Below the pieces are notes generated by a model. It was not told the DNA's origin. It worked only from the letters and a program-made list of their open reading frames with translations, and made no database searches. The position numbers and the translations under genes are program-made. A stretch of DNA of 64,000 bases from Marinifilum breve. GTDB lineage: Bacteria; Bacteroidota; Bacteroidia; Bacteroidales; Marinifilaceae. Position 1 is the stretch's first letter. The number at the start of each line of letters is the position of its first letter. The stretch is taken from the NCBI RefSeq assembly GCF_003202155.1, contig NZ_QFLI01000001.1, forward strand, positions 496,001 to 560,000, read 5' to 3'. Shown here in pieces: positions 36,684 to 46,059 of the stretch.

Positions 36684-37253
36684 TTATCTCATCTTATCCC
36701 AATCGCCATCAAACAACAATTGGGCCAAGTTTTTTCTATCTCGCTTAGGCGATTCCATTTCTCTCATACTTTCGGGCAGCTGATCTGCATCGCCCAAATA
36801 ACCGACCGCAATCATGGTTACCGGTTCAAAATCTTCCGGAATATCGAAAACCTCACGAGCTTTTTCAGCTGAGAAACCAGCCATTTGATGCATGTACAAA
36901 TCCATACTCATGGCTTGCACGGACATGTTTCCAATGGCCAAACCCAAATCATGACGTGCATGATCATTCGGATTTTGATTACGCGCAAAAATCTTAGATA
37001 CTACGGTTAAAATTATCATGGGAGCCGTTTTCACCCACATCTGGTTAAACTCTCCCAAACAAGAAAACAACTGCTCGTATCGTTCCGGATAATCCTTGGT
37101 AGCATATACAAATCGCCAAGGTTGCTCGTTATAACATGATGCAGCAAATGAGGCCGACTCAAACAATTTCTCAATCTTGTCCTCCTCTATCTCCTGATCG
37201 GCGAAAGCTCTCGGACTCCATCTTTTATCAATTAATTCGTGAATTCTTGCCAT
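36684..37253 (-). CDS. Nitroreductase family flavoprotein
   Basis: This 189-residue FMN enzyme of normal length has the N-terminal KRWSPRAF motif that binds the flavin phosphate. The middle is SFAASCYNEQPWRFVYA, and NDHARHDLGLAIGNMSVQAMSMDLYMHQMAGF and VTMIAVGYLGDADQLPE follow. It is a cytoplasmic NAD(P)H-dependent reductase of nitro or quinone compounds. The natural substrate is unknown. It has its own terminator. Confidence 0.92.
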   Translation of the reverse strand: MARIHELIDKRWSPRAFADQEIEEDKIEKLFESASFAASCYNEQPWRFVYATKDYPERYEQLFSCLGEFNQMWVKTAPMIILTVVSKIFARNQNPNDHARHDLGLAIGNMSVQAMSMDLYMHQMAGFSAEKAREVFDIPEDFEPVTMIAVGYLGDADQLPESMREMESPKRDRKNLAQLLFDGDWDKMR

Positions 37254-37693
37254 ATGTGTTGGTTTAAAGTTCTTTTTATTTTTGGTTTAGCTTATAATGT
37301 TGGCTTTATTAACACCCCTCTGGCTGTCGCCATTTGATTCACACTTGCTCATTTTCAATTGTGTTCACGAGCTCCGCTTCGCTACGGTTCCCCTGAAAGG
37401 GAGAAATCTTAAAATGAACAACAACTAATTCCATTTTAAGAACTACACTTTATACTTATTACTTTGTACTTGTTACTTGATACTTAATTTTGAATATAAC
37501 TCTTTTTTAACAATTATTAAGGACTAGGTAGTACTTTATTCTATATATTTGATGCCTAATTCAATACTACAATTGTTATATATCAAGATGGTATTGAATC
37601 AATTGATTTTTATATCCCGATGGAAACAAAATTCTTTGGGGATAGTATAAATACAAATCGGTAAAAATCGATTTAAGAATCTTTGAAATAAGA
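37254..37693. other. Gene-free stretch with decayed repeat features
   Basis: No gene is seen. It has a GC-richer hairpin-prone segment (about 37367-37405) with a TCCC/GGGA arm pair. A run of loosely repeated TACTT words follows (about 37444-37490). A TATATTTG at 37544-37551 fits a -7 element but is 140 bp from the next start, so it is weak. Confidence 0.45.
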
Positions 37694-38962
37694 ATGAGAG
37701 CGAGCGTTTATTTATTGATACCTCTGTTACTATTTATGCTTTTGGTAGACATTTACACCTATCGTGGCACAAAACCTCTGATTGCAAGAATTAACAATTC
37801 AATTGCACGACACACATTAACGTATTTATTCTGGAGCATTTCAGTTTTTATTTTTGCTGCCTTTACCACATTCATGTTTGGTATTAAGCACGTAAAACAA
37901 GCCGATGCCTACATTTATTCCGGCTATTTGGTGGCCGGATTTGCGTTATTTTATTTTCCAAAGTTTGTATTCATATTTTTCGTCTTAATAAAGGATATAC
38001 AAGGGGCGATTAGGAGAACCATAACATGGTTCAGAGAGAGAAGGAATAAAAGTGTACCACAATTTAATTCGAAGAGAAAGATGGAGAGATCCGAGTTTTT
38101 GTACCAAATGGGATTGGTATTGGCTGCCATTCCGTTTGCATCTATCCTTTACGGAGTAACCAAGGGAAAATTCAATTACCGAGTAATGCGCGAGAGCATT
38201 CGTTTCAACAATCTTCCGAAAGCATTTAAGGGTTTAAAAATTGTTCAGATATCGGATATGCACCTGGGAAGTTTCAACAAAAACTTCGAGAAGGTGGAAA
38301 AAGCCGTTGAACTGATTAATGAGCAAGAACCAGATTTGATTGTTTTCACTGGCGATTTGGTAAACAACTTTGCCGAAGAGACTGATGGCTGGGCTCCTGT
38401 TCTGGCAAAAATGAAAGCTAAAATTGGCAAATACTCCATACTGGGCAATCACGATTATGGCGATTACTCCTATTGGCGATCGGAGGAAGATAAAGCAAAA
38501 AACCTTGCTGCAATAAAATATTTCCACAAGCAAATGGGATTTCGATTGTTATTGAACGAAACCGAAACCATAAATATAAAAGGAGAAGAAATTGCCTTGG
38601 TAGGTGTTGAAAATTGGGGTAAACCTCCATTCCCTCAGCATGGCGATTTAAACAAGGCTACCCAAGGCACAGAGCATCTTCCGTTTAAAATATTGTTGAG
38701 CCACGATCCATCGCACTGGGACGAAGAGGTGATTAAAAACTCGAATATCGATCTTACTTTTGCAGGACACACCCACGGCATGCAGTTTGGAATTGAACGT
38801 GCAGGCATAAAGTGGAGTCCGGTGCAATACAAATACCCTCGCTGGGGCGGATTGTACCGCGAAGGCGATCAGTACCTTTATGTAAATCGCGGATTTGGAT
38901 ACATCGGTTTCCCAGGAAGAATTGGTATGCCACCCGAAATTACCGTGGTGGAATTGGCATAA
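37694..38962 (+). CDS. Membrane-anchored metallophosphoesterase
   Basis: The 422-residue product has about four N-terminal membrane helices (1-150), followed by a calcineurin-like phosphoesterase domain (about 175-420). Metal-binding motifs are present: DMHLG near 189, GDLVNN near 222, GNHDYGDY near 251, a His in LLSHDPSHW near 337 and GHTHGMQ near 358. The family includes membrane-linked phosphoesterases such as UDP-2,3-diacylglucosamine hydrolase relatives, but the substrate is not known. A terminator follows. Confidence 0.9.
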   Translation: MRASVYLLIPLLLFMLLVDIYTYRGTKPLIARINNSIARHTLTYLFWSISVFIFAAFTTFMFGIKHVKQADAYIYSGYLVAGFALFYFPKFVFIFFVLIKDIQGAIRRTITWFRERRNKSVPQFNSKRKMERSEFLYQMGLVLAAIPFASILYGVTKGKFNYRVMRESIRFNNLPKAFKGLKIVQISDMHLGSFNKNFEKVEKAVELINEQEPDLIVFTGDLVNNFAEETDGWAPVLAKMKAKIGKYSILGNHDYGDYSYWRSEEDKAKNLAAIKYFHKQMGFRLLLNETETINIKGEEIALVGVENWGKPPFPQHGDLNKATQGTEHLPFKILLSHDPSHWDEEVIKNSNIDLTFAGHTHGMQFGIERAGIKWSPVQYKYPRWGGLYREGDQYLYVNRGFGYIGFPGRIGMPPEITVVELA

Positions 38963-38974
38963 AACTAAATCATA

Positions 38975-39020
38975 AAAAAAGCAGCGCACTTGTCTTATTT
39001 GAAAAGTGCGCTGCTTTTTT
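38975..39020. terminator. Bidirectional intrinsic terminator
   Basis: GCAGCGCACTT (38981-38991) pairs with AAGTGCGCTGC (39004-39014). An A-run lies before it and a T-run after it, between two convergent genes. Confidence 0.92.
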
Positions 39021-39035
39021 TATACCAATTTGGAA

Positions 39036-39755
39036 TTATTCAGGAACATTCTTCTCCTTCTCCAAAAATGGCAAATCCACAAAATACCTTTTAGGATTCT
39101 TTATATCAATCAATACAGTGATATTCTCTTTTCCGATAAAATGAGATGGATCAAACCAAATATTTTCACTTACAAACAAATGTTCTTCCGAGTCTGAAGG
39201 ATTTGTCCACAAAGCCATAATTTGATAAGGGTGCTTATCATTTACAGAATAGGATTCATTAAGCTCTGTCCATAAATAATCGGGGGTAATTCTTAGGCCA
39301 TTTCGTTTCAAATATTTTTCAATGTACTGCTTTCTTTTCTCAGAATAGATCAGCAAGAAACCAATGGTAAAAAATATAGCTCCAAAAAGTCCTGAAACAC
39401 TTGCCAATCCCCAGATATGAAAAAAACCATTCACCCTTGCCTCTTCAGGTGCTTCCGGATCATAAATAATCTCCACCCGCTCACCTACATCGTAACTTGC
39501 CGGACTACTACTTATGGAGGAGACAAATTCCACTAGTCTCCCATGCTCATCGAAAAAGCAAATGCAAGGTGCATATGTAGTTGAACTACTCGTTGTACTA
39601 CTTGATCGCACCGATACCAGCTCAACAACCTCGCCTTCGGTTTTAATCGATGCTTTTACAAAAGCATATCTGTTCATACTAACAATAAATGATCCTGTTA
39701 GGACAATAAGCCCTACTATAGCAAAGAAATACTTTACAGTTTTTGGTATACCCAT
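39036..39755 (-). CDS. DUF3592-type membrane protein
   Basis: The 239-residue product has two membrane helices (about 9-30 and 120-143) around an extracytoplasmic loop typical of DUF3592. That loop contains a Ser/Thr-rich stretch (VSVRSSSTTSSSTTYAPCICF) and VGERVEIIYDPEAPEEARVN. A cytoplasmic C-terminal domain follows. The start is 3 bp after the stop of the large unknown gene, so they are cotranscribed. Function is unknown. Confidence 0.75.
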   Translation of the reverse strand: MGIPKTVKYFFAIVGLIVLTGSFIVSMNRYAFVKASIKTEGEVVELVSVRSSSTTSSSTTYAPCICFFDEHGRLVEFVSSISSSPASYDVGERVEIIYDPEAPEEARVNGFFHIWGLASVSGLFGAIFFTIGFLLIYSEKRKQYIEKYLKRNGLRITPDYLWTELNESYSVNDKHPYQIMALWTNPSDSEEHLFVSENIWFDPSHFIGKENITVLIDIKNPKRYFVDLPFLEKEKNVPE

Positions 39756-39758
39756 ATG

Positions 39759-42700
39759 TTATTTAATTTCTAGTTTTTCAATCAGCATTTCCAAATGCTG
39801 CTTTAATTTAGGCGAACGTGTTTTGCGGCGACTAATAATAAAACTGTGGTATTGCGGATAGTTTGCCACTATGGTAAACAGTGGAATTTGATCCGCAATT
39901 TTTAGTTTGACGATGCTTTCAGAAATATCTCTTTCCTGGGCAAATTTGGCCAACAAATCATACTCCTGTTCTTTATGCAGATAATTTAAGATGCCATCGG
40001 TATCAATTTCAGCTTGTAATAAAGTTTTGTAGTAATCCTTAGGCTCCAATCCTGAAACTTGCTCCAATAATTCCATCGAAATTAGGGAAAGCACTTTTAG
40101 CATTCTGGTTTTGTCTTCCCTCGAAAACAAGTCTGCAATAGCATAAAAATCAAAATCATTATAATTACTTGCTGTCACACTAATAGAAGTACTGTATCGC
40201 ACTACAGTTTCAATCACATCAAATTCAAGTTCGCCTCGTAGATATTTCACTACCTGATCATACACATACCAACGGAAATCCATATTATCAAAAACCCTCA
40301 ATTCTTCCACAAACTCTTTCGGGCAATTTTCATCTACCATGATTAAATGAGTTTGAGTGCTGTAATAGCTGTCTTTTGCAAATCCATTTTTGATGTGTGC
40401 CAATAATTCGTGACCAAACAAGATGTCTAGCTCTTCTCCTTTTTTCTCTAATAAAAGATAGCCCCAACCTTTTTTGTCACGCACAAAGCTTTCCGATTCA
40501 TTTGAGCTGCATTCCAATTGGATTCCTGTATCAATATTATAAACTGCATCCATTAATTCAGGTGTATTTGCTGCTGCTTCCCATCGAATATATTTGGTAT
40601 AGATTTTCTCTTGTTTCAGCCTGTTATGGATATAAATTGCAGGATCGTCAATCACATAGCTTCCCAGCATATAGCGGCGAAGTTTTTCAATAAACATCTC
40701 CATTGTTTGCTCTTTATACTCCTGGTAATGATTCAACCTTTTAGCATTTCTCAATGCCTTCAATTGCATACGATAGGTCATGTTTTTATAGGCCTGCAAT
40801 AAATCAGGACTGGCTGCATTATCTAGAATTTGATACATCATATCCATAAATTCCGATTCGCGTAATTCAGGATTTCTAGTCAGATAATACAATCGTAAAG
40901 ACCAATAAGCGATTTGTGGTGCTCCTTTGACCAATAACTTACTGGCAATGCTTTCTAAATCTTCATAGTATTCCAGTTCACCATTTTCTAAATGATAGTT
41001 AAATGGTACTAGAGCCATTTTTAATGGCGCAATGCTGTAAAAGAATTTTTCAACTCGTTCGAAGGCTTGTTTGTTTTTGTGTATTGCGCAACCTTTGGCA
41101 ATTTCGGCAAAAACCAACAAACTCATCATTGCCCCTTTTCTTTCGGCTATTATATTATAATCTTCTTGTGTATCTGAAATACAAAACTGACTTACTGGTA
41201 AATTCTTAGCAGCAAAATCTGGACTTGTAGGTTGTACTTCAAAGTGTTTGATTGGGCTAAACTCCCCTGTAATGATATAATCGCGGAAGCTTATCCACTC
41301 GTAATATTTATGGCAATATTCTATTTCGTGATCATGAAGTGAATCTCTTTCTTCCAATCTCTCAACATACTCTTTTCCCACGGTCTGAAAACCATCATGA
41401 AGATTGTAAATCAAACAATCCAAGGCAATGGCATCGATAAACTCCATGGCTTTATCATTAACGGAGTTGAATCTGCCTTTCGATAAATTGTCGAGATACA
41501 AATACATAGAAACGCAAAGAGCATCTTCAGAGGCAATAAAGGGTTTGGTAGACATCATTTTATCTTTCCCAAAATTATCTCTTGCCTTCTGTTGATCCCA
41601 CATTTCTTCGGTAAGCACAGCTTCTGCTTTCTCTCCATGTTCCTCAACCAACTGTGCAATTCGCTCCAATTTCCCTTTGCTTACCGCAGATTTGTACTGA
41701 CTCAATTGCTGAAGAGTATCAATTAATTCCTCTTTCCAAGGAAGTGGATAACGTTTTGTAAGCTCCAATTTTGAGGTACGCCTGAAACCATCACTAATGA
41801 TTTTCTTGTATCGAATTGGTAATTTCTTTGCTCCGAGGAAGCGATACATTACATCGGTAAATCGTATTAAACGTTCGTAATGAAAGTCATCAGAAACTTT
41901 TTCCTCTTTCCAGGCTTTAAATAGACTATGAGTCCAATCTTCAAGCATGGTTCTGACTTCCTCTTCTTCAAAAATCAACTGATCTTTCAGGATTTGCTTC
42001 AGAGGTTTACAGTTTTCGTTGATGATAGTGAAAAGTGACTCCTCTTTTATTTGATCTAAAACTTCCGGATGTTCATTCTGAGCAATGTATTTCCAAATTT
42101 CCTTGCCATCATCAAAATTCTCACAAAAGAATTCGTCCCAAATTTTTACAATGTGGGCTTCGCTTTCTTCTTCTATACCATCATCTTCACTTTCGCTAAT
42201 ATCTTCAGCAAAACTGGCAAAAGGAATTAACTCATCAGCCCATTCGTTTAGCTCCACCTGGGCAACATCTTCAAGCCAAATTTCGCTCATGTAGTCGTCA
42301 ATATCAAAGTCATCATCCCAATAATCAACCGGGTTTAGACTGACCATCATCTCGAATCCCATTTGGAAAATATAAGTTTCGACAGTAATTTCTGCGTCAA
42401 AACTATCATATCCATCCAATAAAGGAAGGGAACCTAATCTTTCCTTGAAGAATTCTTTAAACTGATTTTGATTCTCTTTGGATGCTCTCAAATGTTTCAA
42501 AAGCGGGAAATGATCTCTCACCTCCATATTCTCAGAAGGGCCATCCCAATCGTCGTAACCCAATGCCATCATACGGGCACGAATATTGTCGCAATAGCAG
42601 AACGATTTGATGGTATGCTCGTTTAATCCTTGAGTGATTACCCAAGCTGCATATCCCCAAATTGCATACCCCATATGCTCATCGTCCCAATTTGGAACCA

Positions 42701-43184
42701 TAAAACTTGCCAGCAACACACCATGTTCAGGGTAAGCACAAGCAAAAAGCTGCAAAGGCTCCAGCCCAAAACAGGTTTCATTGCTTATCCACATTTTACT
42801 GGAATCATTGCACTTACGAGCGTAGTTCACAATTGCTTCACAGGCGGTTTTAATCTCATCATGCAAATCATCATACTGAAGCGCATGCATAAAAAAGAGG
42901 GTTTCGGTAAAAAGAATATCCTTTAGGTTTGGATTCTCATCCTTATCCTCTTTGTAGCTATCGCTGATCTCGTTTAAAAAAGTGGTAACTGACTCATTAT
43001 TTTCAAAGTCGGTCGCATATACCTCTTTCTGTGCACATTCAAAATGCGCAACGATATAGTCATCTTCAAAAGCTTCGCCACTTTCCAGCAGGCGAGCATA
43101 TTCCTGCAATCCTGCCCTTATGGATTCAACATCACCGGGCGTATATTTGATTAAATATTTTGCTTCGAATTCTTCTAATATCAT
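39759..43184 (-). CDS. Large (1141-residue) cytoplasmic protein of unknown function
   Basis: This is a single uninterrupted frame. The product is acidic, mostly helical and without signal peptide or membrane segment. I see no recognised catalytic motif. Aromatic and Asp/Glu-rich blocks (VEAQ-like helices, EDISESEDDGIEEESEAH around 330) suggest repeated helical bundles. It is the first gene of an operon with the DUF3592 membrane protein. The pairing of a giant cytoplasmic protein and a small membrane protein suggests a complex, but no function can be named. Confidence 0.8.
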   Translation of the reverse strand: MILEEFEAKYLIKYTPGDVESIRAGLQEYARLLESGEAFEDDYIVAHFECAQKEVYATDFENNESVTTFLNEISDSYKEDKDENPNLKDILFTETLFFMHALQYDDLHDEIKTACEAIVNYARKCNDSSKMWISNETCFGLEPLQLFACAYPEHGVLLASFMVPNWDDEHMGYAIWGYAAWVITQGLNEHTIKSFCYCDNIRARMMALGYDDWDGPSENMEVRDHFPLLKHLRASKENQNQFKEFFKERLGSLPLLDGYDSFDAEITVETYIFQMGFEMMVSLNPVDYWDDDFDIDDYMSEIWLEDVAQVELNEWADELIPFASFAEDISESEDDGIEEESEAHIVKIWDEFFCENFDDGKEIWKYIAQNEHPEVLDQIKEESLFTIINENCKPLKQILKDQLIFEEEEVRTMLEDWTHSLFKAWKEEKVSDDFHYERLIRFTDVMYRFLGAKKLPIRYKKIISDGFRRTSKLELTKRYPLPWKEELIDTLQQLSQYKSAVSKGKLERIAQLVEEHGEKAEAVLTEEMWDQQKARDNFGKDKMMSTKPFIASEDALCVSMYLYLDNLSKGRFNSVNDKAMEFIDAIALDCLIYNLHDGFQTVGKEYVERLEERDSLHDHEIEYCHKYYEWISFRDYIITGEFSPIKHFEVQPTSPDFAAKNLPVSQFCISDTQEDYNIIAERKGAMMSLLVFAEIAKGCAIHKNKQAFERVEKFFYSIAPLKMALVPFNYHLENGELEYYEDLESIASKLLVKGAPQIAYWSLRLYYLTRNPELRESEFMDMMYQILDNAASPDLLQAYKNMTYRMQLKALRNAKRLNHYQEYKEQTMEMFIEKLRRYMLGSYVIDDPAIYIHNRLKQEKIYTKYIRWEAAANTPELMDAVYNIDTGIQLECSSNESESFVRDKKGWGYLLLEKKGEELDILFGHELLAHIKNGFAKDSYYSTQTHLIMVDENCPKEFVEELRVFDNMDFRWYVYDQVVKYLRGELEFDVIETVVRYSTSISVTASNYNDFDFYAIADLFSREDKTRMLKVLSLISMELLEQVSGLEPKDYYKTLLQAEIDTDGILNYLHKEQEYDLLAKFAQERDISESIVKLKIADQIPLFTIVANYPQYHSFIISRRKTRSPKLKQHLEMLIEKLEIK

Positions 43185-43273
43185 TACAAATTAATTTTCT
43201 TAAAGTACAATTGGTTTTAACAGTGCTACCCCAATTCTAAGGGAATATCAGACAATTAGGTTGGCGTTTATTC

Positions 43274-43642
43274 TTATATCTGAAAGTATCCCATTTGCTG
43301 ATAAATGATATATAGGATATTAAAAACAACCAGTATAAAGCCTATTATTTTTAGCTTTTTATCTTTAAGCGCAAAAGGAATCATGATAAAACTTAACTCC
43401 CTAAGCATCCACATAACTATTTGAACATTCTTTAATGGCGAATCGAACCAATTATAATAGACCAGTCTGTGTACAAAACTGAATAAAGTGGTGGCAAATA
43501 CAACACCTATAAATCCAATAATCAATTTATCAGTGCACTTCGTAGCAGACTCTTTGCTCTTTTCCTCTCTCAGAATCTGACCACAATTTTTACAGTATTT
43601 GGCCTGGTCGCTATTCTCTATATTACATTTTCTACAATTCAT
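43274..43642 (-). CDS. Zinc-ribbon membrane protein
   Basis: The 122-residue product starts with a zinc ribbon (MNCRKCNIENSDQAKYCKNCGQ: two CxxC pairs). A Lys/Glu linker and three hydrophobic helices follow (about 42-120). The function is unknown. It lies 13 bp downstream of the RDD gene, which also has zinc-ribbon modules, so these two form an operon of zinc-ribbon membrane proteins. Confidence 0.75.
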   Translation of the reverse strand: MNCRKCNIENSDQAKYCKNCGQILREEKSKESATKCTDKLIIGFIGVVFATTLFSFVHRLVYYNWFDSPLKNVQIVMWMLRELSFIMIPFALKDKKLKIIGFILVVFNILYIIYQQMGYFQI

Positions 43643-43655
43643 TGTCCTAGTTTTT

Positions 43656-44414
43656 TTAATTGATTTCTACAACTATTGTTTTGGCTGCCTTATCTCCCAA
43701 TCGCTTCCCATCATTGGATGCAAGCAACACAATCGGCTCGATGAATGATCCTACCAATGGCACAAAATTTAGCAGAAGCATCACACCATTTCGACCAAAG
43801 GATTTTTTATAAGAGCAAACTTTATTGCTTTCTTCCTGTATCACTTGCAGATCCATAGCTTTCTTGCCCCAACTTTGACCTTTTCCCATGCCATCCTTTA
43901 ACAGGAAATAGAGTATGGGCAATAGATATAGTGCTGCAGCAAAGCACCACAATACAAGTCCGCGGTCGTATGCCCCATGATTAATTGCCTGAGTACCCGT
44001 AATCATACAGAAGATAGACGGCAACATAAACCCAGTACCAATAAGACCATCCAAAAGAGAGGCTACAAATCGCTTTTTCAACGAGGCTGGAGCCTGCACA
44101 TTATTATCTTGTAACACTCTTCCATTTGCAAAATCATTACCGACACAATTGGCTACTTTTCCTCCATCTTCGGGGCAATACTTCACATCTTGCTCATATG
44201 ATTTTCCACACTTCGTACAACGAAAGGAAAGTTCACTCTTGTCTATTAATCGATTGCCATCTTTTTCACAAAAAAAGTCTCCTCTCTCATATTGAGTCAA
44301 ACAGAGCGGGCAAAGCGGATGATCAATCAATTCAAAGGCCAAATTCGATTTACATTGTTCGCAAAAAGCACTTCCCGATGGGTTCACCGAACCACATTTT
44401 GGACATTCTATCAT
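43656..44414 (-). CDS. Zinc-ribbon and RDD domain membrane protein
   Basis: The 252-residue product has several zinc-ribbon-like CxxC pairs in its first 95 residues (ECPKCGS, FCEQC, LCPLC, CTKCGK, YCPEDGG). An RDD domain follows (about 110-245; KRFVASLLDGLIGTGFML, GQSWGKKAMDLQV, NDGKRLGDKAAKTIVV) with about four membrane helices. RDD proteins are integral membrane proteins, mostly of unknown transport role. It is likely cotranscribed with the zinc-ribbon protein downstream. Confidence 0.85.
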   Translation of the reverse strand: MIECPKCGSVNPSGSAFCEQCKSNLAFELIDHPLCPLCLTQYERGDFFCEKDGNRLIDKSELSFRCTKCGKSYEQDVKYCPEDGGKVANCVGNDFANGRVLQDNNVQAPASLKKRFVASLLDGLIGTGFMLPSIFCMITGTQAINHGAYDRGLVLWCFAAALYLLPILYFLLKDGMGKGQSWGKKAMDLQVIQEESNKVCSYKKSFGRNGVMLLLNFVPLVGSFIEPIVLLASNDGKRLGDKAAKTIVVEIN

Positions 44415-44559
44415 TATCTTATGTATTATTAATGTATTACTTACACAATGCTGTGGTAATATTTCTGCACTTTACAAGCAGACAGCAAAATTATATAGGG
44501 GAAGAAAATTAAGTATATGTTAATTTTTGGGGATGCAAATATAGAAATATTATACTCAT

Positions 44560-44750
44560 GCCAAATGGAACACCTGTATTTTTATACAAACAACAATTAA
44601 TGGCCGAAAATCAATAGTAGACAGGAAATGACAAATGACTGCCTTTATGCAAATGCATCAATAACTATGCATACAGGTGTTTGGTACAGCACAAATACAC
44701 TCGTTAGGTCGGATAGTGACACACAGGCGATCGGTACCTGTGCACCTAAG
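44560..44750. repeat. Imperfect palindrome with GTTAGGT end, cassette-boundary-like
   Basis: AACACCTGTAT (44570-44580) is complementary to ATACAGGTGTT (44672-44682). A GTTAGGT follows at 44704-44710, whose TTAGGT can pair with ACCTAA (44745-44750) around an inner CACAGG/CCTGTG stem (44723-44728, 44738-44743). On the minus strand GTTAGGT reads ACCTAAC, downstream of the kinase gene. Confidence 0.55.
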
Positions 44751-44828
44751 CAAATATTTTAATACTTAAACTACCAGGATTACGAAGCACTGCTGCTATT
44801 CAGGTGAAGGTAGATTGAACATTAGCTC

Positions 44829-44887
44829 GGTGCAGAGCACCTTAATATTCGTAGAACAAATCATCAAATATAGAGGTACAGAGTACC
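44829..44887. repeat. Two related 13-base hairpins, 46 bp apart
   Basis: GGTGC-AGA-GCACC (44829-44841) and GGTAC-AGA-GTACC (44875-44887) share the AGA loop and compensatory stem changes. They look like a short repeat family. Confidence 0.6.
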
Positions 44888-44922
44888 CTTATCTGGTTTA
44901 TTAAAAATTTAAACACTTTCAG

Positions 44923-44956
44923 AAAAAAAGCTCCAATATGAATTGGAGCCTTTTAT
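44923..44956 (-). terminator. Intrinsic terminator after the REC-kinase gene
   Basis: GCTCCAAT (44930-44937) pairs with ATTGGAGC (44942-44949). The A-run at 44923-44929 gives T on the minus strand. Confidence 0.88.
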
Positions 44957-44957
44957 T

Positions 44958-46058
44958 TTATTTCGACTCTTCGTAGATTGGAAGTCTAATTTTAAAACTT
45001 GTGCCATTACCCACATGGCTTTCCACCTTTATTTCACCATTGTGCTTGTCTGCAATTTCTTTCGAAAGAAGTAAACCATATCCCGACCCCATTTCTCCTG
45101 AAGTGCCAAGACTAGATTGAGGATGCTCTTTATCGAACAAATTATTCAACTGATTTGCATCCATTCCCACTCCTGTATCCGTAATATCAATCTCAATCAT
45201 ATTACCTATAACCCTTGTTTGTACGGTAACAAATCCTTGTTGGCGCGAAAACTTAATTGCATTGCTTAGAATATTTCGAATCATCGTAGCAATTAAATCT
45301 TTGGTACCAAAAGTAGATTTGGCTTCTCCAAAGATTTGCACCAACTGTATCTTCTTTAAAGCTGCAGTAGGCTGAACAATTTGCAACACCTCTGAAATTA
45401 GCTTGTGTACATCTATTTTCTCTAAGGTCGATTCAGCTTGCTTTTCCAGATCTCGTGCATACACTAGTAAATTATCTAATAGCTCCAGGTTTTTGGTAGA
45501 AATATTGCAAATCAACTCAGCATACTTTTGAGATGATTTGTCTTCACTCGCCTCCAGATTTTCAAGCAATAATTTCGAAAAACCAATCAACGAATTGAAA
45601 GGACTTCTTAAATCATGACCAATGATGGAGAAAATCTTATCCTTAGCAAGCATTAATTCATGAATTTGCTTATGCTGGATTTGCAATAAGGAATGCGTAG
45701 ATACCTTTGAAAGCAACTCTTCCAACTGAAAAGGTTTTGTGATTACATCCCTACACCCTACTTTAAAAGCTTTCGAGATATTCTCCTGATCGGTTTTCTC
45801 AGCCATAAAAATAACAGGAGTATTGCTGTTTAAATCGCTCACTCTTATTTTTTCAGCAAAAGCAAAACCATCACGCGGCATTCTAATATCGATTAACAAA
45901 AGGTCAAACTCGATTTCATTACACAATTCATATGTTTCCTCGTATGAACCAGACGTGCGCACAAAATAGTTTGAATCCTCAAAAAAACTTGAAATTAGAT
46001 TTAGGTTTTCAGGTTTATCATCAACTACCAGGAGTTTGATAACGTTTAGTGTATTCAT
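44958..46058 (-). CDS. Receiver-histidine kinase hybrid (REC-HisKA-HATPase)
   Basis: The 366-residue soluble protein has an N-terminal receiver (VVDDKPENLN, Asp in LLLIDIRMPRDG near 55, KP loop near 106). A HisKA domain has its His in IIGHDLRSPFNSLIGF near 147. The ATPase domain shows NILSNAIKFSRQ, DTGVGMD, GSGYGLLLSKEI. There is no DNA-binding output. The start lies one base after the stop of the bacteriohemerythrin gene, implying tight coupling. Oxygen- or redox-linked signalling is a reasonable inference. Confidence 0.92.
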   Translation of the reverse strand: MNTLNVIKLLVVDDKPENLNLISSFFEDSNYFVRTSGSYEETYELCNEIEFDLLLIDIRMPRDGFAFAEKIRVSDLNSNTPVIFMAEKTDQENISKAFKVGCRDVITKPFQLEELLSKVSTHSLLQIQHKQIHELMLAKDKIFSIIGHDLRSPFNSLIGFSKLLLENLEASEDKSSQKYAELICNISTKNLELLDNLLVYARDLEKQAESTLEKIDVHKLISEVLQIVQPTAALKKIQLVQIFGEAKSTFGTKDLIATMIRNILSNAIKFSRQQGFVTVQTRVIGNMIEIDITDTGVGMDANQLNNLFDKEHPQSSLGTSGEMGSGYGLLLSKEIADKHNGEIKVESHVGNGTSFKIRLPIYEESK

Positions 46059-46059
46059 T

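Larger units (their letters stand above)
44415..44957. other. 543-bp gene-free region with nested palindromes
   Basis: No gene is seen. The region contains a long imperfect palindrome (44560-44690), nested hairpins around 44704-44750, two similar short hairpins at 44829 and 44875, and a terminator at 44930-44949 for the kinase gene. Confidence 0.6.

Noticed and set aside
37544-37551. Promoter of the metallophosphoesterase gene
   Set aside because: TATATTTG fits the -7 consensus but is about 140 bp from the start and has no -33 box; left as unproven.
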